Shown here: one piece after another, positions 15,985 through 24,362 of the stretch | Position numbering within the stretch: position 1 is the first letter of the stretch | Layout of the letters: each line of letters begins with the position of its first letter | Source of the DNA: Candidatus Cloacimonadales bacterium | GTDB lineage: Bacteria; Cloacimonadota; Cloacimonadia; Cloacimonadales; TCS61 | DNA length: 40,556 bases | Reading direction: 5' to 3' | NCBI GenBank assembly: GCA_030656075.1 | Contig: JAUSOT010000180.1 | Span: 1-40,556, forward strand | Notes under the pieces: generated by a model | Database searches by the model: none | What the model was told of the DNA's origin: nothing | What the model saw: only the letters and a program-made list of their open reading frames with translations | Program-made: the position numbers and the translations under genes

Positions 15985-16053
15985 ATGAGAGAGTTAAATT
16001 TCTTAAGCAAGTTTTTTAAAAAGTTACCGTTACTATCGCAATCTGGTTTTTGA
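15985..16053 (+). CDS. Possible 22-residue leader ORF ahead of the 16103 gene
   Basis: ATG at 15985 opens MRELNFLSKFFKKLPLLSQS followed by GF and TGA at 16051. The 21444 ORF upstream of the paralogue begins with the same 12 residues, MRELNFLSKFFK, then diverges because one A is missing. The DNA stays highly similar past the frame change, so conservation may be at the RNA or DNA level rather than the peptide. The end LSQSGF resembles LPSQSGF near the end of the 31059 ORF. No good ribosome site was seen. Confidence 0.3.
   Translation: MRELNFLSKFFKKLPLLSQSGF
16035..16050 (+). promoter_or_regulatory. Leader element ATCGCAATCTGGTTTT, copy 1
   Basis: A 16-bp sequence that recurs exactly at 31250-31265 upstream of the giant gene. 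It recurs in degenerate form at 21493-21510 (ATCGCAATTATGGTTTTT) and 15822-15838. In the full copies a TTAATTAAAAA-type stretch follows 10-13 nt later, then the ribosome-binding site. The function is unknown: it could be an RNA element in the 5-prime leader or a protein-binding site. Confidence 0.55.
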
Positions 16054-16102
16054 AAAGTGCATTAATTAAAAATCTATTTTTTTTTTGGGAAAGGAGAAAA
16101 AA

Positions 16103-19100
16103 ATGAAGAAGTTATTTGTAATTTTGTTAATGTTGTCAGTTAGCATTGGCTTATTCGCTTATCTGGAAAAGGTAGAAATTCCTGTTCGCGATATTAGCCC
16201 GAATGTGAGCAATCACAATTCCGGATTATCTTTAACAGATGAAATGTGGGATCTTCAGTTCAGCTTTGATGCCACAGCCGCATCCGGCGCAGCCGGAAAT
16301 GCCGGATCAGAATTTGATGGAACATACTTCTATACAACCCGCTGGGCTTCCAACCTGATCCACAAATACGACATCAATGGTGTATTAGTTGAGGCATTCT
16401 CGATACCCGGAGTAACCGGTCTTCGTGATCTTGCCTATGACGGAACTCATTTCTATGGTGGTAATGCTGGTAACGTGATCTATGAAATGGATTTTGATGC
16501 TCACACCTTAGTTGCTTCCATCAGTTCATCTGTGGCAGTTAGAGCTATTGCCTATAATGAAGATCTTGATGCGTTCTTTGTTTCTAACTTTGCAGATCCG
16601 GTTGGTCTGATTGGTCATGACGGCACAACCATAGCTACCTTCAACTGCGGATTATCTGCAACTTATGGTTTTGCTTATGATAATGTGACCAGCGGCGGTC
16701 CATATCTTTGGATTTTTGACCAGGGAGCCGGAGCTGGCGCAGCCCAGCTTATACATCAGATGGATGCTCTAACTTATACAATGACCGGAGTTACCCATAA
16801 TGTTCAACTTGAATTACCCGACCCCAGTGGAATTGCCGGTGGTTTATTCTTAACCACAGAATATGAAGCCGGTTACGTTACACTCGGTGGATTACAACAG
16901 GGAGTTCCTGATCAGGTATTCTGCTATGAATTAGCAGTATCTGCAGATCCTTTGGCTCCGGGCGCACCCACAAATGTGACGGTTACTCCCAATGCAACCG
17001 GCTTACTGCAAGCAACCATAAGCTGGACCTGTCCTACTTTACAGGTGAACGGTGATCCTCTAACCGATCTTGATGAGATGCGGGTTTATCGGGGAGAAGA
17101 TTTGATCTATACCGATACTAATCCTACTATTGGTGCAGCCGGAAATTATACGGATATGTCTGTACCCTCTGCTGGCCAATATACTTACAAAGTTGTTGGT
17201 TCTAACGATGTTGGTGAAGGTATTCCCGCAACTGTGACTGTTTGGGTGGGACAAGATATTCCTAATGCCGTAACTAATCTTACTCTAACTGATGTGAGTA
17301 CTACAACTTTGATCGCTCAACTCGACTGGACAAATCCGACTACAGGATTCCATGGCGGCTATTTCGCCGGCGTTACGGGTTACGACATCGAACGTTCAGA
17401 CGGCGCAACATTCAACGTAGCAGGTTCCATGACAAGTTGGCAGGACACATCAGTTCCGGCTCCGGGAGTATATTGCTACACAGTAACACCCTACAATGGA
17501 TCAGGTTCAGGTCCATCAACCACATCACCTCAGGTGGGGATCGGTGTGTCTATCATTCAAGTTGGAAATCAGGAAATTACAGACTGGCAAATCCCGATGG
17601 ATATCTGGTATGATAACAGTATTGTCGAATGCGTTTATGATATGGAATGGATTGGAACGGATATGCTTGTAAATACAGTTGGTTTCCATTCCAATATTAC
17701 GAGCACAGTACCTCCCTTTAATCTTGAGATCTGGCTGGGTGAAGTCGATATAGACGATCTTTCCGGCGGCTGGCTTAATGATAGTCAACTAACAATGGTT
17801 TATGACGGTACTATTAATGTACCTCCCGGTGATCAATGGGTAGAATTACCTCTTGATACCCCATTCGAATATACTTACAGCAATAACCTTGTAATGGGTA
17901 TCATTAAAGATGACGATGAATATTATAGTACAGCTGATGTCTGGTGGACAACTCAATCCGGTACTGCCAATCGAACATTGCATCAATATAATGATACCGA
18001 AGAGTTTTCAATACAAAGTCCACCCACAAGTTCAAATGCAAAAACCACCTATCCGGATGTAAGATTCTATTACTCAGTACTGGCACATGGTGATGTAGGT
18101 GGAGTTGTAACCAATTCTGCCAACTCCAATCCTATTGCCGGCGTGGAAGTTTGTGTAGGCAGCTGGGGACCCGCTACCACCAATGCAACAGGCGCTTATC
18201 TCATCGAAGATATCGTGACCGGCCTTCAGCCTGTGACAGCGACCAAAGAAGGCTTTTATAATTTCTTTGGAGAAGTTACGGTTCTGGCCGATCAGGTTGT
18301 TACCTATAACATCGTCATGGATGCGAATTTATTTGGCGGACTTGACGGAACCGTGACCGATGCTGATACTGGAGATCCATTAGTAGGCGCAGAGATCAAT
18401 GCCATCAGTGCCGGCGGCTATGAATATGATGCTGTAACAGACACTAATGGAGATTATGTCATCAATAACGTAGTAGCCGAAACTTATGATGTCTATTGCA
18501 GCTTCCCGAATTATCCAACTGAAGTTGAGGAGGATGTTGTCGTTCTAGACGGGCAAACAACCACTGTCGATTTTGAATTGGAAGGCTATGCTTTCTGGTG
18601 TAATTTTGAAAACGGCGACGGCGGCTTGATCAGTGATAATGCAGCTGGCTGGCAATGGGGTGCCTTTACATCCGGTCCGATGGCAGGATATTCCGGCACT
18701 AACGGCTGGGGTACTGTAATCGGAGGTAATTATCCGAGCAGCGCAAACTTTAGATTAGACACACCAGTACCATTCTTTGTAGAATCTCCTCTTGCCGCAC
18801 TGGAATTCTGGCACTGGTATGATATCGAAGCAGGCTTTGATGGCGGTAACGTGAAAGTATCTACCGACGGCGGTACATCCTGGGCGGTGATCACACCTCT
18901 TACCGGTTACACCGGCACAGCTAATACTGCCAACCCGTTGAATGGCGAACCTATCTTCTGCAATACTATTCCTGGTAATTTCTGGGCTTTCGTGGAATTC
19001 GACCTGTCTCCTTACCAGGGACAGAGTGTGATGTTAAGATGGCATTTCGGTTCGGATAGTTCGGTTGAATATCCGGGCTGGTACATCGATGATGTTTCAA

Positions 19101-21130
19101 TTAGCGGTTGTACTGTACCGAATCAAGGCTCATTGGAAGGAACCGTGGTTGAATTTGGTACCGGCACTCCTATCCAAGGTGCAGTTGTTACCGTAGGAAC
19201 AAGTTTAAATGCTACAACCGGAGCTAATGGTAGTTATAGTATTCCGGCTATCTGGCCAGGTGACTATGACATAACCTGCGTTGCTCCTTTATATCTTGAT
19301 TCTGAAGAATTAGGCTTTACAATTGTAGAAGGGGTTAATACACTTGATTTCTCCATGCTCTGGTCGGAACTTGCAGTTAACGTAACCGCGCTTAACAGTT
19401 ACCTTCCTCCTGATGAAATGGAAACCCAGACCTTCACGATCACCAATGATGGTCCTGGCGATCTGGAGTACAACATCAGTTTAGACTTTCCAGCAGAAAT
19501 CAGTGTGAGAAGAATTCCCAGTACACACAAAATAGAAACTTCAAGAACTGCATCTAATGTGCCTGCTCAGCTTGAAACTAAGAAAATGAACAATGGAGAA
19601 ACTGCTTTAAAGGCTGAGACAGGATTAGCACCGCGTCAGATATTCAATCCAACTGCCAGTCAACCTGTTGTAAATCCGAATCCGTTCCGTGATCCGGATT
19701 ATCAGGCTTATGCCTATAATGCCTATGATCCAACTTCTGCAATTCCTCAAGGACCAGTTACTTATATTCTAAATAACCCGGCCGGCCTTACATCCCTGGC
19801 ATCAACTACATCAATGGACTTCATCGCTGGAGCATGCTGGGTAGCTGAAGAGGAAACCTGGTATGGCAGCCAGTATGGCGGCGGATTGTATTCTATTGAT
19901 ATTACAACTGGCGCGATGACTTACATTGCCACAACAATCAGTTTAAGTGGTATCGAATACGATGATGCTTCCGGCATTATGTATGGAACAGATGGTGCAA
20001 GTTTATACACTGTCAACTGGACAACAGGTGCTACAACTCTGATAGGATCTCACGGCATTGGCGATACAATGATCGGTATTGCCGGTGATGGTGAAGGAAA
20101 TATGTATGGTGTATCTGTTAGCTTCTCTGCCATTTCCCCTTTGTACCTGATCAATTTATCAACCGGAAATGCAGCATCTCTGGGTTCAACCGGCGGACAG
20201 CTGCTTTATGCTCAGGACATTGCTTTTGATAAGGACGCTGGAACTCTTTATTCGGCAGCCTATTTTGGCAATGGAACTGCTCCCGGCTTGTACACAATCA
20301 ATACCACAACCTGCGCTATGACACTTATCGGCAACTTCCCGGGTGGAATGGAAGTTTCCGGTTTTGCTATTCCTTATAATAGTGAAAGCTGGGTTTCTGT
20401 TACCAATAATGCTTCTGGTGTAGTAGCTGGCAATGGTGGATCTATTGAAGTGGAAGTTACCTTCGATTCTGCAGAGCTTCTCATTGGTGACTTTCTCACT
20501 GCTGATCTGTTGATCCATAACAACTCTAACTACACGACCGATGGTGATGATTATGTAATTCCTGTGACTTTAACAATTACCGGTTTCATTCCACCTACCA
20601 ATCTCTTCGTTGATGTGAATACCTGGTTATTTACCTGGGATGCACCTCCGGGACCGAATCTCCTGGGATACAACGTCTTCCTTGATGATATGGCCATCCC
20701 CATTGGAACTACCGCTAGTACTCAGTGGCAATACACAGATCTGGTAGGGGGTCAACCTTACGTAGCCGGTGTTTCTGCTGTTTACGATGATGGTGTATCT
20801 CAAGTAATGCAATATCAGTTTACACCGGTAAATGCCGGGAATATTATTCCTCTGGTAACAGAACTGAAAGGCAACTTCCCGAATCCGTTCAATCCTGATA
20901 CAAAGATTGCTTTCTCTCTCAACAAGCAATCTCATGTTCAGATCACGGTTTACAACATCAAAGGACAGCTCGTTAGAACTCTGGTCGATGAAGAACGTGA
21001 TGCTGATAATTACACAGTGATCTGGAATGGAACAGATAATAGCAGAAAACCTGTTTCTTCCGGCGTCTATTTCTACAAAATGAAAACTGACGGATACGTT
21101 TCCACCAAGAAAATGATCATGATGAAATAA
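16103..21130 (+). CDS. Large secreted multidomain surface protein with sorting domain (propeller-like N-terminus)
   Basis: 1,675 residues from the ATG at 16103 (AAAGGAG upstream); an in-frame TTG at 16085 lies in the ribosome site. Signal peptide is about 1-19 (MKKLFVILLMLSVSIGLFA). Domains in order: a propeller-like domain to about 280 (DGTYFYTTRW, RDLAYDGTHFYG, VRAIAYNEDLDAFFVSNF repeats); two fibronectin III-like domains (about 290-480); a beta-sandwich (500-660); two carboxypeptidase-regulatory-like domains (about 670-830, GxVTxxxxGxPLVGAE); a jelly-roll domain (830-1010) shared with the giant protein at 37185-37690; a third regulatory-like domain; a second propeller-like domain (about 1225-1430); a fibronectin III-like domain; and a C-terminal FlgD-like module with N-F-P-N-P-F-N-P ending KKMIMMK. 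Probably cell-surface exposed; adhesion or scaffolding is an inference. A paralogue follows at 21565. Confidence 0.88.
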   Translation: MKKLFVILLMLSVSIGLFAYLEKVEIPVRDISPNVSNHNSGLSLTDEMWDLQFSFDATAASGAAGNAGSEFDGTYFYTTRWASNLIHKYDINGVLVEAFSIPGVTGLRDLAYDGTHFYGGNAGNVIYEMDFDAHTLVASISSSVAVRAIAYNEDLDAFFVSNFADPVGLIGHDGTTIATFNCGLSATYGFAYDNVTSGGPYLWIFDQGAGAGAAQLIHQMDALTYTMTGVTHNVQLELPDPSGIAGGLFLTTEYEAGYVTLGGLQQGVPDQVFCYELAVSADPLAPGAPTNVTVTPNATGLLQATISWTCPTLQVNGDPLTDLDEMRVYRGEDLIYTDTNPTIGAAGNYTDMSVPSAGQYTYKVVGSNDVGEGIPATVTVWVGQDIPNAVTNLTLTDVSTTTLIAQLDWTNPTTGFHGGYFAGVTGYDIERSDGATFNVAGSMTSWQDTSVPAPGVYCYTVTPYNGSGSGPSTTSPQVGIGVSIIQVGNQEITDWQIPMDIWYDNSIVECVYDMEWIGTDMLVNTVGFHSNITSTVPPFNLEIWLGEVDIDDLSGGWLNDSQLTMVYDGTINVPPGDQWVELPLDTPFEYTYSNNLVMGIIKDDDEYYSTADVWWTTQSGTANRTLHQYNDTEEFSIQSPPTSSNAKTTYPDVRFYYSVLAHGDVGGVVTNSANSNPIAGVEVCVGSWGPATTNATGAYLIEDIVTGLQPVTATKEGFYNFFGEVTVLADQVVTYNIVMDANLFGGLDGTVTDADTGDPLVGAEINAISAGGYEYDAVTDTNGDYVINNVVAETYDVYCSFPNYPTEVEEDVVVLDGQTTTVDFELEGYAFWCNFENGDGGLISDNAAGWQWGAFTSGPMAGYSGTNGWGTVIGGNYPSSANFRLDTPVPFFVESPLAALEFWHWYDIEAGFDGGNVKVSTDGGTSWAVITPLTGYTGTANTANPLNGEPIFCNTIPGNFWAFVEFDLSPYQGQSVMLRWHFGSDSSVEYPGWYIDDVSISGCTVPNQGSLEGTVVEFGTGTPIQGAVVTVGTSLNATTGANGSYSIPAIWPGDYDITCVAPLYLDSEELGFTIVEGVNTLDFSMLWSELAVNVTALNSYLPPDEMETQTFTITNDGPGDLEYNISLDFPAEISVRRIPSTHKIETSRTASNVPAQLETKKMNNGETALKAETGLAPRQIFNPTASQPVVNPNPFRDPDYQAYAYNAYDPTSAIPQGPVTYILNNPAGLTSLASTTSMDFIAGACWVAEEETWYGSQYGGGLYSIDITTGAMTYIATTISLSGIEYDDASGIMYGTDGASLYTVNWTTGATTLIGSHGIGDTMIGIAGDGEGNMYGVSVSFSAISPLYLINLSTGNAASLGSTGGQLLYAQDIAFDKDAGTLYSAAYFGNGTAPGLYTINTTTCAMTLIGNFPGGMEVSGFAIPYNSESWVSVTNNASGVVAGNGGSIEVEVTFDSAELLIGDFLTADLLIHNNSNYTTDGDDYVIPVTLTITGFIPPTNLFVDVNTWLFTWDAPPGPNLLGYNVFLDDMAIPIGTTASTQWQYTDLVGGQPYVAGVSAVYDDGVSQVMQYQFTPVNAGNIIPLVTELKGNFPNPFNPDTKIAFSLNKQSHVQITVYNIKGQLVRTLVDEERDADNYTVIWNGTDNSRKPVSSGVYFYKMKTDGYVSTKKMIMMK

Positions 21131-21151
21131 ATTTAAAACCCCTCTTTGGTT

Positions 21152-21169
21152 CTCCCCTAATTAGGGGAG
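21152..21169 (+). repeat. CTCCCCTAATTAGGGGAG palindrome
   Basis: A perfect 18-bp palindrome just after the stop codon of the 16103 gene, within a C-run/G-run repeat (about 21140-21180) of the family seen elsewhere in the window. Confidence 0.6.
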
Positions 21170-21204
21170 TTAGTGGGGTTGCGAAATCGTTAGTTTGATA
21201 ATAT

Positions 21205-21245
21205 AACGCCCTGTCCGGTAGTAGCCGGAGCAGGGCGTTTTTCAT
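21205..21245 (+). terminator. Intrinsic terminator after the 16103 gene
   Basis: AACGCCCTG (21205-21213) pairs with CAGGGCGTT (21231-21239). An inner TCCGG/CCGGA stem lies between them, and TTTT with further T-rich sequence follows. It is a strong stem with a U-tract. Confidence 0.85.
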
Positions 21246-21339
21246 TTTCAAGTGCCAAATAATGTGCAATCAAGTTAATTTATTTCACATGTTAAAGAAA
21301 AATTTGATGAAATGATAAGTTGGATAATTTTGGAAAAAT

Positions 21340-21380
21340 GTGATTTTATATTTGACAAATATTTCCTCAAATTCAGTTTA
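21340..21380 (+). promoter_or_regulatory. Conserved promoter block upstream of the 21565 gene
   Basis: Bases 21340-21360 are identical to 15882-15902. TTGACA is at 21352-21357, with AGTTTA (21375-21380) 17 nt later, the same geometry as upstream of the 16103 gene. Confidence 0.6.
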
Positions 21381-21443
21381 ACCCACCTAAATTCGGATAG
21401 AGTTTGGAGTTTTGGAGTGGATAAAAAGGAAGAGAAGAATTAA

Positions 21444-21521
21444 ATGAGAGAGTTAAATTTCTTAAGTAAGTTTTTTAAAAGTTACCGTTACTATCGCAAT
21501 TATGGTTTTTTGAAAAGTTAA
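21444..21521 (+). CDS. Possible 25-residue leader ORF ahead of the 21565 gene
   Basis: ATG at 21444, MRELNFLSKFFKSYRYYRNY then GFLKS and TAA. It is identical to the 15985 ORF for 12 residues, then shifted by a one-base deletion in the A-run. It includes a degenerate leader element at 21493-21510. The DNA similarity could simply reflect the recent duplication of the whole locus. Coding is unproven. Confidence 0.25.
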   Translation: MRELNFLSKFFKSYRYYRNYGFLKS

Positions 21522-21564
21522 TCAATTAAACATTTAAATTGAATTTTAAATGAGGAGACAGAAA

Positions 21565-23583
21565 ATGAAAAAGTTATTAGTTATTTTGTTAACATTGTCA
21601 GTTGGTATTGGCTTATTCGCTTATCTGGAAAAGGTAGAAATTCCTGTTTGCGATATTAGCCCGAATGTGAGCAATCACAATTCCGGATCATCTTTAACAG
21701 ATGAAATGTGGGATCTTCAATTTAGTTTTGATGTTACAGCCGCATCCGGAGCAGCCGGAAATGCCGGATCAGAATTTGACGGAACCTACTTCTATACTAC
21801 TCGCTGGGCTTCCAACCTGATCCACAAATACGACATCGATGGTGTTTTAGTTGAGGAATTCTCGATACCCGGAGTAAGCGGTCTTCGCGATCTTGCCTAT
21901 GACGGAACTCATTTCTATGGTGGCGCTGCCGGCAACGTGATCTATGAAATGGATTTTGATGCTCACACCTTGATCGGTAGCATCACTTCATCTGTAGCTG
22001 TTAGAGCTATTGCCTATGATGATGATCTTGATGCTTTCTATGTTTCCAACTTTGCAGATCCGGTTGGTTTGATAAGTCATACTGGTACGACCATAGCTAC
22101 CTTCAACTGCGGATTATCTGCAACTTATGGTTTTGCTTATGATAATATGACCAGCGGCGGTCCGTATCTTTGGATTTTTGACCAGGGAGCAGGTGCCGGC
22201 GCAGCTCAGTTGATTCATCAGATGGATGCTACTACTCATACAATGACTGGGGTTTCTCATAATGTATCACTTGAACTACCCGATCCCAGTGGAATTGCCG
22301 GCGGTTTATTTTTTACATCAGATTATATCTCCGGTATGGTTACACTCGGTGGATTACAACAGGGAGCACCTGACCAATTATTCTGCTATGAATTGGGCTC
22401 CTCATTAACGTTTGCACCTCCCATAAACCTGGCTGTTGATGATAACAACCTGTTTACCTGGGATCCACCCTTAGGTCCTACAGAATTCTATGAAGACTTT
22501 GAAGGAACATTCCCTCCAGCCGGCTGGCTCAAACTTAATCCTGACGGCGGAACTGGCTGGGAACCACTTGAAACCGGCACAACTCCACTTCCCGGCTGGA
22601 CCGGCGGCACAGCTACAGCCTGCCCGGATGGTGGAGATTGGCAAGCTTACTGCACCTGGTCAACAGGTGGTGCAGTTAGCAACGATCAATGGCTGATCAC
22701 TCCTCAGATTACAGTTCAAGATGGCGATATGCTCGATTTCTGGATGATTTACTACATGAATTCCTATGCAGATTACATAGAAATTCTCATTTCTACCACA
22801 GTTCAAAATGCTGTAGGTGCCTTCACAACTGTTGTTGATGAAATTTCATTCCCGACCGGAAGTTCTATCGACTGGACTCAATATACCTACAATTTAACAG
22901 ATTTCGTTCCGGCCGGCACACCCGTTTACATTGCTTTCAGAGAAATGGTGGCTGATAATTACAACGATGGCAGCGCCATCTCTATCGATAACGTGATGGT
23001 TGGAATTCCCGAATCATTATCAACTCCGGTTGTACATGTTTCACAACCTGCCAACGTAGCCAAAGACCTGCATTATACAGGCGTTCCCAATACACATGTT
23101 GTTGCCGAACGTGAACTGGAAAGCTACGATGTATATCTTGATGGTGTTTTCCAGGGCAATACGATCGATGAAGACTGGTTGTTCACAGATCTTATAGTTG
23201 GACAACCTTATGAAGCCGGTGTAGTGGCAGTTTATTCAGATGGTGAATCTGATATGGCTACTATCACGTTCAGCGGAAATGCAGAAGCCAATAATATTCT
23301 TGCTGCTTCTTATGCTCTCAAAGGTAATTATCCGAATCCGTTTAATCCGAGCACAACTATTGCTTTCAGCGTATCCACACCTGGCCATGTAACACTGGAA
23401 ATTTTCAACATCAAAGGTGAAAAAGTTAAGACACTGATCGATGGCACTTTGAGTGTAAATGACTATACCGTAAACTGGAATGGCAATGACGATTCCGGCA
23501 AATCTGTTGCTTCCGGCCTTTACTTCTACAAAATGAAAGCCAATAATTTCGTTTCTACCAAGAAAATGATCCTGATGAAATAG
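21565..23583 (+). CDS. Secreted surface protein, paralogue of the 16103 protein, with sorting domain
   Basis: 672 residues from the ATG at 21565 (GAGGAG upstream); an earlier in-frame ATG at 21550 overlaps the ribosome site. The first roughly 280 residues, signal peptide plus propeller-like domain, are nearly identical to the 16103 protein, including LEKVEIPVCDISPNVSNHNS. Next is a choice-of-anchor J / cleaved-adhesin-like jelly roll (about 305-480: FYEDFEGTFPPAGWLKLN, QWLITPQITV, ISIDNVMVG). Then come a fibronectin III-like segment (about 510-575) and the C-terminal N-Y-P-N-P-F-N-P module ending KKMILMK. The duplicated N-terminus, promoter and leader point to a recent duplication followed by swapping of the downstream modules. 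It is likely displayed on the cell surface; the ligand is unknown. Confidence 0.87.
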   Translation: MKKLLVILLTLSVGIGLFAYLEKVEIPVCDISPNVSNHNSGSSLTDEMWDLQFSFDVTAASGAAGNAGSEFDGTYFYTTRWASNLIHKYDIDGVLVEEFSIPGVSGLRDLAYDGTHFYGGAAGNVIYEMDFDAHTLIGSITSSVAVRAIAYDDDLDAFYVSNFADPVGLISHTGTTIATFNCGLSATYGFAYDNMTSGGPYLWIFDQGAGAGAAQLIHQMDATTHTMTGVSHNVSLELPDPSGIAGGLFFTSDYISGMVTLGGLQQGAPDQLFCYELGSSLTFAPPINLAVDDNNLFTWDPPLGPTEFYEDFEGTFPPAGWLKLNPDGGTGWEPLETGTTPLPGWTGGTATACPDGGDWQAYCTWSTGGAVSNDQWLITPQITVQDGDMLDFWMIYYMNSYADYIEILISTTVQNAVGAFTTVVDEISFPTGSSIDWTQYTYNLTDFVPAGTPVYIAFREMVADNYNDGSAISIDNVMVGIPESLSTPVVHVSQPANVAKDLHYTGVPNTHVVAERELESYDVYLDGVFQGNTIDEDWLFTDLIVGQPYEAGVVAVYSDGESDMATITFSGNAEANNILAASYALKGNYPNPFNPSTTIAFSVSTPGHVTLEIFNIKGEKVKTLIDGTLSVNDYTVNWNGNDDSGKSVASGLYFYKMKANNFVSTKKMILMK

Positions 23584-23674
23584 GCTTCGCCCCGATACGG
23601 TCATACTTCCCTACGGGACAGGCATTTCACAGGACAGGTCTTGATGAAATAATCTGATTGGTAATTAGATAGTG

Positions 23675-23704
23675 AAGTGCCCTGACTTTCGTCGGGGCAC
23701 TTTT
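23675..23704 (+). terminator. Intrinsic terminator after the 21565 gene
   Basis: AAGTGCCC (23675-23682) pairs with GGGCACTT (23695-23702) followed by TT, with further T-rich DNA. It lies about 90 bp after the stop codon. Confidence 0.75.
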
Positions 23705-23750
23705 GCTTTCATTTCGTTCCGATTCATTCGGAACAACTTGTCTGACCGAC

Positions 23751-23789
23751 AAGTTTGTTTCTACTAAGAAAATGATCCTTATGAAGTAA
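23751..23789 (+). pseudogene. Orphan C-terminal tail of a sorting-domain gene
   Basis: Reads K-F-V-S-T-K-K-M-I-L-M-K then TAA, almost the same as the last 12 codons of the 21565 gene (N-F-V-S-T-K-K-M-I-L-M-K). It has its own terminator right behind it (23815-23844), while another terminator precedes it. This is a relic of a further gene end, left by duplication or recombination of 3-prime cassettes. An even shorter similar tail (V-L-M-K-stop) is at 23638-23652. Confidence 0.7.
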
Positions 23790-23814
23790 CACAAACATCT
23801 GTTTGTGATAATAC

Positions 23815-23844
23815 AACGCCCTGATTTCGATCGGGGCGTTTTTG
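23815..23844 (+). terminator. Intrinsic terminator behind the orphan gene tail
   Basis: AACGCCC (23815-23821) pairs with GGGCGTT (23834-23840) and TTTTGTT follows. The sequence resembles the terminator at 21205-21245, as if gene end and terminator were copied together. A small ACAAAC/GTTTGT hairpin sits just upstream (23791-23806). Confidence 0.75.
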
Positions 23845-23849
23845 TTACT

Positions 23850-24124
23850 CATCCTGCTGCCAGCGTCGCCGAAGCTTGGCGAAGGCTCGTCCTTCTCTGG
23901 CTCCTGTGGTCGTAAAAGAAGGCTCTCTTTCAAACAAAGTGGGTGATGCCTTTCATCACGTATCCATATTTTTGCAGGACATATAGTTTGAACAAGATCA
24001 CATGCAATTTATGAATGTATATCAATTGCCCCGCCATTCATGGCGGGGAGCATAATACCACACAATGATTTGCTACTTTTTCTTGTCCAAGAAAAAGCAG
24101 CTACTATTAGAGAGAGTTTCATAT
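23850..24124. repeat. Intergenic palindromes, including CCCCGCCATTCATGGCGGGG
   Basis: CCCCGCCAT-TC-ATGGCGGGG is a perfect hairpin at 24029-24048. CTTTTTCTT (24076-24084) pairs with AAGAAAAAG (24089-24097). A related CCACGCCATAAATGGCATGG unit lies at about 24130-24149. No gene was recognised between 23850 and 24124. Confidence 0.6.
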
Positions 24125-24349
24125 CTAATCCACGCCATAAATGGCATGGCAATTCAGACCTATTTCATTTCCATTTGGTTTAGTAACCTGAAGAGTTTCC
24201 ACTCGATTTGAAAGAGAACCGAAAATTTTCTTCGATAATTCTTCTCGATTTTTCCCAGACTGAAATTCACGTACTGCAAGTGGGGGTAAGCAGAATGTGT
24301 CTTTTTGAAAATCAGCTATATTGTTGTGATCATAACCAATTATAGAATT
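24125..24349 (-). pseudogene. Gene fragment of unknown family (74 open codons without start)
   Basis: The minus strand stays open from a TAA at 24350-24352 to TAG at 24125-24127 and reads coding-like sequence such as IIGYDHNNIADFQKDTFCLP, LAVREFQSGKNREELSKKIF and VTKPNGNEIGLNCH. It has no ATG, GTG or TTG at the upstream end, and the downstream end runs into the CCACGCCAT palindrome. It therefore looks like the remains of a larger gene cut on both sides. No family was recognised. Confidence 0.4.
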
Positions 24350-24362
24350 TTAAAGATTAAAA

